The position numbers and the translations under genes are program-made. The notes under the pieces were generated by a model. The model worked only from the letters and a program-made list of their open reading frames with translations. It ran no database searches and was not told the DNA's origin. From Syntrophomonadaceae bacterium (lineage in GTDB: Bacteria; Bacillota_B; Syntrophomonadia; Syntrophomonadales; Syntrophomonadaceae), in contig DAOUSQ010000090.1 in assembly GCA_030627145.1 (NCBI GenBank), positions 1-5,156 of the forward strand: DNA of 5,156 bases, in the 5' to 3' direction. Positions 1 through 5,156 of the stretch are shown piece after piece; within the stretch, counting starts at the first letter, position 1; each line of letters begins with the position of its first letter.

Positions 1-93
1 ACGTGAGGCAAATAATCATTAACTTAGCTGAATTTGATTACAAGAACTCCTAACCTATCACTTATTATTCTTGGGCAAAAAAACATTCATATT

Positions 94-123
94 TTAGTAT
101 TACTTTAAATTAGGTATTGTCAA
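94..123 (-). promoter_or_regulatory. Candidate leftward promoter for a gene beyond the window
   Basis: The minus strand carries a perfect TTGACA at 123-118, followed 18 bases later by a poor -10, TACTAA (99-94). It sits just after the third-copy remnant and points out of the window to the left. The rest of 1-155 shows no supported gene: an ATG at 19 on the minus strand has no ribosome binding site. A 6-bp inverted repeat, TCAACT/AGTTGA with a GTGAA loop (120-136), overlaps the -35 and could be incidental. Confidence 0.25.
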
Positions 124-155
124 CTGTGAAAGTTGAGTTATTTAATAGTATAACA

Positions 156-389
156 TTAATAATGTTTTTGTTCCTGCTGCTTAAGCATTAACAATAACAG
201 GGGAACAACCAGGTAAATGGTAGTAGTAGATGCTGCGACTATACCAGAATCATTTACTACCAGACCAACAAGAGCTCCGGTGATTATTCCGGCAAAACCT
301 TTTACAACATGGGGGTGTTCTAACATTAACTGTTTAATTGCTCCAACAGGACGGTAAACAAGTAACGATAAAACCAGAAGCATAACCAT
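156..389 (-). pseudogene. C-terminal remnant of a third copy of the A/B family
   Basis: A 77-codon open frame ending in TAA. It consists of a hydrophobic segment (2-12), a short charged loop with YRPVGAIKQ (12-20), a second hydrophobic stretch leading into VVNDSGIVAAS (44-54), and a last helix with a polar tail. Spacing and motif match the C-termini of the two intact genes upstream: NDSGIVAA lies 32 residues from the end here, 33 in gene B and 34 in gene A. The other roughly 640 residues of a family member (signal peptide, phosphatase-like domain, RYYG and NVGG motifs) are absent. A TGA at 404-402 closes the frame upstream, and no Shine-Dalgarno precedes the ATG at 389. I therefore read it as a decayed 3' end rather than a small gene. 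A genuine two-helix protein made from this frame cannot be excluded, because the frame itself is intact. Confidence 0.7.
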
Positions 390-417
390 AAAAACTCTGC
401 TTCAAATGGTATACTTG

Positions 418-537
418 ATTAGCTGGGTAATAGAGGGGATGGTTTTTGATATTATTTTCAACCTGTTGAATGACCTCCAAAGCCATGCTGCTGTCATGAG
501 TGCTAGCCGGAGTTACTTCCAGGGCTATGGGAAAAAG
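418..537 (-). pseudogene. Decayed DDE transposase fragment (probable insertion sequence remnant)
   Basis: In the same frame as the end of gene B, after its stop and a further TGA at 540-538, a run reads LFPIALEVTPASTHDSSMAL (537-478) and continues as EVIQQVENNIKNHPLYYPAN. The pattern (L/F)P(I/L)A-x-x-VTPA(S/N)-x-HDS-x-x-AL is typical of the segment around the second catalytic Asp in IS4/IS5/IS1182-type DDE transposases. Here that would be the Asp of THDS. No start codon, N-terminal domain, C-terminal catalytic Glu region or terminal inverted repeats are visible, so only about 40 codons survive. The frame stays open to a TAA at 336-334, overlapping the downstream remnant in another frame, so the exact right-hand junction is unclear. 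Family assignment rests on motif recognition only. Confidence 0.5.
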
Positions 538-561
538 TCAGGAAATAACCGGGACAGGTAA

Positions 562-2727
562 TCAATTCTGTTCAAGTCGCTTATTTAACTCGATTAAACT
601 ATAGAACAGCAATACTAGAAAATAAAGAAATAGAATTGCGGCAGCTACTATACCTGAGTCATTAAATAGTATGGCTATTACAGCCGTTGACAAAATACCT
701 TGCAGACCTGTATATACTATTGGAAAATGTGCACTTAATTTCTCTAACCACTGTTTTGGCTTGAATATTTGATAGGTTAAAACAAAAATAATAAAAAGCA
801 ATACCCATCCCCAAAAGGTATAATTTATTACTCTTAAATGCATCTGCAATTTTCTAACTACAATACTTAGTGCTTCACCAATACCACCATTAATTATTAG
901 CGAAATATTTTTCCCCAGATGCGACTGAAATTCCAACGGCTGATTTATATCAATAACAGCCATGATACTAATAAAAATTACTGTACTTACCAATAGTAAA
1001 ATTATTTTCTTAGTATTTATATTGTATTGTTTAAATCGCAAAAAGGTATAACCCAGGCCCAGACTGGCAGTAATAGCTCCCCCTACATTAATGCCAAACA
1101 AGGGATAGGCTATTAATAAGGTGATACAGCAAAATAAAATAGTAATAAGTACCTGCCGTTTACGGGAAGGTGAATTTTGAAGTATTAAAGCTGAAAAACT
1201 AATAGTAGCCCCGAGCAGAACTCCCATATACTCATTTCCAAGGCCATAATAGCGTATACCACTTAAAAGCTGGTAGCTCATTATAGAATTCTTAATCAAT
1301 CCCGTGTCAGCAATTAAATCAAATGTTATTACCGCTATGCTTACTAATAAAACTGGCAACAGAGCATTAATCTTAAATACCCTTGCTATAGCCCAGGTAA
1401 TCAGGGTAATAATTACATTTATACCCAGAGATTCAATTATAAAGAGACTACGATTTAAAACATTTATATTAGACATAATTAAAAGGCTTAAAGGTAAAGC
1501 AATGAGAAATATTAAAATAATTCGTGTGAAATTATTATCCTTTTTCAAAATAGATTGTAACAATACGAGTAATAATAAGGACAAAATCAAGAAAACATAA
1601 ATAGACATTATCCAGGCTTGATTAGAATAATTAAAGCCTGCTCTCTTATTTAGTTCTTGAAGGTCTCTTATAGATTTTCCAGTTTTTAAAGTATATATTT
1701 CTTCATTAATATCAGGGTTAAGACAATTTAAAATAGAATTTTTGATATTGACACTGTGAACAACCCCTTCCCTGCGGGTCGAATAGCTGGTAAGAGTACC
1801 TTCAAAGCCAGGTTTTACAATTATAAGGGGGGTAAGTAACGCATTACTCATTACTGCCGTCATTGAAGGACTTGGCGTAATAAGATAGACACAGGTTCGG
1901 TTAGTTGCTACTTTTTCTTGTATTTCACCAATACAAGTATCTATTTGTGAAAGTATTTGTTTTCTTTCTTCCTGATACCTAACCGGTGAAAACAACTTAT
2001 ACATAGAATCCAAACGACTCAGGTCACCAAATTCAATTAGAATTACACTGGGAATGTCTTTAAGTTTTTTGCTTTGTTCAAGTATCTGAGAATAATTACT
2101 CCAATAAACTAATCCAGTCGTATCATGTACTTCTTTACCCACAAAGCCATTATCAATAATACCTTGAGAATTCATTAAAACAAGAGCCCCGGGCCGGGAA
2201 TAAAAACCAGGTCGATCAGAATCACCTATGACAGCAGTGCTATATCCCATTGTGTGAATTGCATCGCCTAGCTTTCCGGGTTCTCCAATGTTCAAACGTT
2301 CGTTGTTTTTTTCAATCACTTCAATACTGTTGATTACAATATTATCATCTACCGTAGGAATTCCAGTATTACGATAAAATATATCCCCTGCTTTTTCTAA
2401 GTCTATAATTTCAGCGGCTTTAAAATTAAGCTGAGCTTTACTGCTGGCAACCGCAGGTTTTCCTGCAGATATTGTACAGCAGGTATTTTTGGTAGTCCTA
2501 CCTCCCCCTGTTACTGTATTCAGGAGTCCCATGCCGCCTTTCTCTTTTAAAGACCATAAATTAGGGGTAATGTTGGGATCAATGTCATTAATATTAAGTT
2601 TATCTATCATATAAATAAATACATGATCAGCAGAATAATTACCTGAGGTTTCAGCAGCAAGAATTGTTATAGGAAAAGTTAGGACTATCAGTATTATTGC
2701 CAAACATATTGATAGTTTTACCTTCAT
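562..2727 (-). CDS. Paralogue of gene A: alkaline-phosphatase-like ectodomain plus polytopic membrane domain (gene B)
   Basis: Second gene, 721 aa from the preferred ATG at 2727. The frame is open for 20 more codons to an ATG at 2787, but that start would overlap gene A by 58 bases and lacks a signal peptide at its N-terminus. The ATG at 2727 has AAAGGCGG eight bases upstream and begins a proper signal peptide, with cleavage likely near LAA (23-25). The order matches gene A: MID (40-42), TPNL (54-57), RTTKNTCCTISAGKP (77-91), EFGDLSRLD (232-240), LITPSPS (282-288) where DHG is expected, STRREGVVHSVNIKNSIL (316-333), then about 10-11 helices from residue 371. Membrane motifs are IRYYGLGNEYMGVLLG (491-506), GINVGG (545-550) and NDSGIVAAA (689-697). 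It has lost the Asp and Pro-Thr that gene A keeps at D344 and P347-T348. Overall similarity to A is clear but distant, so the duplication is old. Likely co-transcribed with A; function unknown. Confidence 0.87.
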   Translation of the reverse strand: MKVKLSICLAIILIVLTFPITILAAETSGNYSADHVFIYMIDKLNINDIDPNITPNLWSLKEKGGMGLLNTVTGGGRTTKNTCCTISAGKPAVASSKAQLNFKAAEIIDLEKAGDIFYRNTGIPTVDDNIVINSIEVIEKNNERLNIGEPGKLGDAIHTMGYSTAVIGDSDRPGFYSRPGALVLMNSQGIIDNGFVGKEVHDTTGLVYWSNYSQILEQSKKLKDIPSVILIEFGDLSRLDSMYKLFSPVRYQEERKQILSQIDTCIGEIQEKVATNRTCVYLITPSPSMTAVMSNALLTPLIIVKPGFEGTLTSYSTRREGVVHSVNIKNSILNCLNPDINEEIYTLKTGKSIRDLQELNKRAGFNYSNQAWIMSIYVFLILSLLLLVLLQSILKKDNNFTRIILIFLIALPLSLLIMSNINVLNRSLFIIESLGINVIITLITWAIARVFKINALLPVLLVSIAVITFDLIADTGLIKNSIMSYQLLSGIRYYGLGNEYMGVLLGATISFSALILQNSPSRKRQVLITILFCCITLLIAYPLFGINVGGAITASLGLGYTFLRFKQYNINTKKIILLLVSTVIFISIMAVIDINQPLEFQSHLGKNISLIINGGIGEALSIVVRKLQMHLRVINYTFWGWVLLFIIFVLTYQIFKPKQWLEKLSAHFPIVYTGLQGILSTAVIAILFNDSGIVAAAILFLYFLVLLFYSLIELNKRLEQN

Positions 2728-2729
2728 AT

Positions 2730-4967
2730 TTATCGCCGCCTTTGTTGATAATACTGTGTATGATATAACCCTATCCACATACAGCATATCAGGTAAAGAA
2801 TTATAAGCGCAGCAGCAATTACTCCCGTATCATTAACTAAAAAAACGGTAAGAGAGCTAATAATTAAAATAGTTATAGCTTTACTAATGCCAGTCCGCAT
2901 TTTAGCTATATTCAAAAATGTACTACGAGATTTTCGCCAGGAAATTACCAGGGTAAGAAGCGATATTAGCAAAATAATACTCCAGTTTGAATGGTATATG
3001 GTACTACCAAGTATAGAAAGTTTAGTTATTATTATACCCTTAAATATTGTTGGGCCACCCGAAATAAGACTATTTATAGCTTTTCCTGCATGGGAAGGAT
3101 TAGAACTAAACATCGCATCAAGCCGGGCTACTATCAAAACACCTAGAACAGCAATAATCCCTATTATCACAAACTGCTTTAAGCTAAGTTTACGTTCCAT
3201 TATTACCAGAAGGAAAATTCCTGTAGTAACGATAGCAGTTATTAATCCACCTACATTAGCTCCATAGTGAGGATGCCCTATAGCTATGCCAATAATCGTT
3301 AGAGGTACGCCCCCTATAAGGGCCTTTCCCACAGGTTTAATATTCACTTTATCAAGCAGCAACGTTATAGATATCACTGAACTCGCTAGTAAAACGCCCA
3401 TATAATCATTTCCGATACCATAATATCTCCCTCCAGCTATAGCATCAGACCCTAGAGGGGAGAGCAGCATAAGTGGAGAACCACGAAAACAATCGATAGT
3501 TAATAAAAGTGCAGTAACGCCAGTAAGAAGAATAAGACCCTTTATTGGGTCTTTTACTAAACGCACAAGCAAAAAACCTGTAATAATAGCAGCAATTAAA
3601 CTGATAAGTATTGTTCCTGCCACTGAAAAATACCTGGTGTAACCTAAAAAAAGAAATATAATTGGAATGCTTAAGGTACTGAAAATAACAAAGTTAAGAT
3701 AAGGCAGCAGCTTTTTCTTTTTTTCTACATAAATCAGATAACCTCCAAGAATAGTTAGCAAAGCCAGTAGCATAAAGACATAATGAAGAGGATTCCTACT
3801 CTTTCTCAACTGTTTAAAAAGATTGAGTTTTTGATCCAGGATTTCAAAACTGTTGTTTTCAACTTTTATAGTAGTCATGCCAACACTATTGAATTTTTCA
3901 CCACAATCAAAATATGATAAAACCGTAGGTAAAAAATCACTGTTACTAACCACTCCCATACGTCGAGTAGTATTTGAACTCAACAAACCTTTATTAGCTT
4001 CCGGTGTATATATAATTATAGGTGTTAAGCCAAAATTATCATTAAGAAACATTTCCTTATTGGGATTAGGAGTAAGAATAGCCAGCATAGTACTTTTCAT
4101 ATCAATTCTTTCAATAATTTCACCCAAAAGCTTATCATTTCTTTCGATAGCATTTTTACGATGTATTAAAAGAACATCATCTGCACAATTTTCACGGCTT
4201 TCCTCAATTCTGCTGGTATCACCTAAATCAATAACTAAAATATCTGAGGTCTTCAGCATTTCTTCCATGTTACTGAGAAGAACCTTATGATTGCTGCGGA
4301 CTCCACCAAGACTTTTAGGGTTATTCTCAAGCAACTCCTGACTAACATTTCCTCTGGGTACAATTCCAAACTCGTCCATAGCAAGTATAGCAGCATTCCT
4401 ATTTAAAGAATTGCTGGTATCAGCATTACCTAAAACCGCTATATTAAGGCCATTATCTCGAGCCATGGTACCCAGTCGTCCAATTTCATAAACAGGATTA
4501 TAATGACTGGCATTTTTTATTAATGGTTCAGTAAACAAATTAACTACCCCATCAGGAGGATAAGGCCTACCTGTAAAAAGGGTATATAGTTCTCCGCTCT
4601 CCTGTGGATATTTACCGTTTTTAAATAAATTAGGTATTTCCTTTACTGTTTCTCTGCTATTAAAAGAAAGTTCAGCATGAGAAATAGTTCCCACTCTAGC
4701 TCCTACGGATAAAGACATGTATGAACTAGAAGGATACCTGTTTTTGGCTCGAATATTCATTAGTCCAGTTCCGCTTTTTTCTACTAAGGCATCAAGATTA
4801 GGCGTATCGGCATTAATAATATCTGCTGTATCAACATAATCCATAATTAGTATAATGGCTTGTTTTTCAGGGCTGTCTTCAGCAAGAGAAATGTTGTTGT
4901 TACCTATAATAAAGATAGATAATAAGGTCAAAATTGATAAAAATATTGTACTGACAGGTTTTCTCAT
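2730..4967 (-). CDS. Membrane protein with extracytoplasmic alkaline-phosphatase-like domain and polytopic C-terminal domain (gene A)
   Basis: First gene of the pair, 745 aa. Residues 5-29 form a signal peptide or anchor with a plausible signal peptidase site after SLA (27-29), so residues 30 to about 390 should lie outside the cell. This part resembles the alkaline phosphatase superfamily: IMD (41-43), TPNLDALVEKSGTGLMN (55-71), a Ser-rich RYPSSSYMSLSVGAR stretch (77-91) where the nucleophile would be expected, and a TTRRMGVVSNSDFLPTVL segment (333-350) like the family's terminal strand. The usual DHG metal motif is absent: ILTPNPN (297-303) is in its place, and IDLGDTSR (246-253) replaces a DxxxH-type site. 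About 10-11 membrane helices follow (from 395 on), with motifs GRYYGIGNDYMGVLL (513-527), GANVGG (569-574) and NDTGVIAAA (712-720). The start is supported by TGGAGG seven bases upstream. Superfamily membership is inferred by eye; substrate and activity are unknown. Confidence 0.88.
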   Translation of the reverse strand: MRKPVSTIFLSILTLLSIFIIGNNNISLAEDSPEKQAIILIMDYVDTADIINADTPNLDALVEKSGTGLMNIRAKNRYPSSSYMSLSVGARVGTISHAELSFNSRETVKEIPNLFKNGKYPQESGELYTLFTGRPYPPDGVVNLFTEPLIKNASHYNPVYEIGRLGTMARDNGLNIAVLGNADTSNSLNRNAAILAMDEFGIVPRGNVSQELLENNPKSLGGVRSNHKVLLSNMEEMLKTSDILVIDLGDTSRIEESRENCADDVLLIHRKNAIERNDKLLGEIIERIDMKSTMLAILTPNPNKEMFLNDNFGLTPIIIYTPEANKGLLSSNTTRRMGVVSNSDFLPTVLSYFDCGEKFNSVGMTTIKVENNSFEILDQKLNLFKQLRKSRNPLHYVFMLLALLTILGGYLIYVEKKKKLLPYLNFVIFSTLSIPIIFLFLGYTRYFSVAGTILISLIAAIITGFLLVRLVKDPIKGLILLTGVTALLLTIDCFRGSPLMLLSPLGSDAIAGGRYYGIGNDYMGVLLASSVISITLLLDKVNIKPVGKALIGGVPLTIIGIAIGHPHYGANVGGLITAIVTTGIFLLVIMERKLSLKQFVIIGIIAVLGVLIVARLDAMFSSNPSHAGKAINSLISGGPTIFKGIIITKLSILGSTIYHSNWSIILLISLLTLVISWRKSRSTFLNIAKMRTGISKAITILIISSLTVFLVNDTGVIAAALIILYLICCMWIGLYHTQYYQQRRR
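2736..2743 (-). promoter_or_regulatory. Ribosome binding site of gene B, inside the end of gene A
   Basis: The minus strand reads AAAGGCGG, one mismatch from AAAGGAGG, eight bases before the ATG at 2727. It overlaps the codons for Gln-Arg-Arg at the end of gene A, whose TAA stop (2732-2730) is separated from the start by two bases. This decides the start of gene B over the upstream in-frame ATG at 2787, and it suggests that translation of B is coupled to that of A. Confidence 0.75.
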
Positions 4968-4974
4968 AATAATT

Positions 4975-4980
4975 CCTCCA
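4975..4980 (-). promoter_or_regulatory. Ribosome binding site of gene A
   Basis: TGGAGG on the minus strand, seven bases before the ATG at 4967. This is a near-ideal Shine-Dalgarno for a low-GC Gram-positive and fixes the start of gene A. Confidence 0.85.
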
Positions 4981-5034
4981 TATTTACTAGCTTATGGAAT
5001 TCTATGCAAAGCTATTTATTCCTGCCTTTAATAG

Positions 5035-5062
5035 GATATAGTTAAAATACATCTATTGCAAA
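5035..5062 (-). promoter_or_regulatory. Candidate promoter (proximal) for the A-B pair
   Basis: The minus strand has TTTGCA (5062-5057), a 16-base spacer and TATATC (5040-5035), four of six matches to each SigA hexamer. It lies about 68 bases upstream of the gene A start. It is an alternative to the TATAAT-based candidate further upstream, and the sequence does not decide between them. No riboswitch-like or strong hairpin structure was seen in the 4981-5156 leader. Confidence 0.25.
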
Positions 5063-5092
5063 GTAATTCTAATTCCACTGCAGAAAGTAATA

Positions 5093-5123
5093 ATTATACA
5101 CAACTGTGAAAGAATAGAAGTAA
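5093..5123 (-). promoter_or_regulatory. Candidate promoter (distal) for the A-B pair
   Basis: The minus strand has a perfect TATAAT at 5098-5093, about 125 bases upstream of gene A. No good -35 lies at 16-19 bases; TTACTT at 5123-5118 (19-base spacer) is the best and is weak. Transcription from here would leave a leader of about 120 bases. It is a candidate only, since AT-rich DNA produces such hexamers by chance. Confidence 0.3.
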
Positions 5124-5156
5124 CCTTCGGGCATAACTAATATTCCCTGGTACTCA

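Noticed and set aside
17..50. Start of another leftward gene at the ATG at 19 with TAGGAG at about 51-46
   Set aside because: The purine run is nearly 30 bases from the ATG, and the nearer TTG is followed at once by a stop. Only six codons remain in the window.
152..170. AT-rich inverted repeat AACATT/AATGTT followed by a T-run on the plus strand, as a terminator
   Set aside because: The six-base stem has one G-C pair, the loop is three bases, and the T-run faces the strand without genes. It also overlaps the end of the remnant frame.
1304..1600. Plus-strand open frame of 98 codons
   Set aside because: It lies wholly inside gene B antisense, has no convincing ribosome binding site, and its composition is that of a reversed hydrophobic gene.
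2728..2787. Upstream ATG extending gene B by 20 residues
   Set aside because: It would overlap gene A by 58 bases and bury the signal peptide. The ATG at 2727 has the Shine-Dalgarno and starts the signal peptide properly.
2887..3267. Plus-strand open frame of 126 codons
   Set aside because: Antisense to the membrane domain of gene A; no recognisable domain and no supporting signals.
3853..4290. Plus-strand open frame of 145 codons
   Set aside because: Antisense to the phosphatase-like domain of gene A; low-complexity Ser/Leu/Ile content typical of a shadow frame.

Overview
The window is AT-rich, low-GC DNA whose real genes all lie on the minus strand. It has the look of a Clostridia-type Firmicute: strong GGAGG-type ribosome binding sites, tightly packed genes and Sec signal peptides. 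The exact organism cannot be fixed from the sequence alone.

Layout, in the direction of transcription (high to low coordinates). Positions 5156-4968 are a non-coding leader with candidate promoters. Positions 4967-2730 hold gene A (745 aa). Two bases later comes gene B (721 aa, 2727-562), whose Shine-Dalgarno lies inside the last codons of gene A. The two form a tandem paralogous pair. Each has a cleavable-looking signal peptide, an extracytoplasmic domain of alkaline-phosphatase-superfamily type (about 350 residues), and a C-terminal domain of roughly 10-11 membrane helices. The membrane domains share the motifs RYYGxGN(D/E)YMGVLL, G(A/I)NVGG and ND(S/T)G(I/V)(I/V)AA.

Downstream of gene B, positions 561-about 400 carry what looks like a decayed DDE-transposase fragment. 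It is followed directly by a 77-residue open frame (389-156) that matches only the last two membrane helices of the A/B family, including NDSGIVAA. The simplest reading is that the locus once held three tandem copies, and that the third was destroyed by an insertion event and deletion. Positions 1-155 are non-coding, with a possible leftward promoter.

Genes A and B probably act together at the outer face of the cytoplasmic membrane, perhaps as a heteromer. Their architecture (outside AP-like domain, then polytopic membrane domain) is that of eukaryotic GPI ethanolamine-phosphate transferases and is the reverse of LtaS/EptA-type bacterial enzymes. A role in transferring a phospho-group onto a lipid or envelope polymer is therefore a reasonable guess. 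However, the canonical metal-binding DHG-type motifs are missing from both proteins. They may be catalytically divergent or inactive, and the substrate is unknown.
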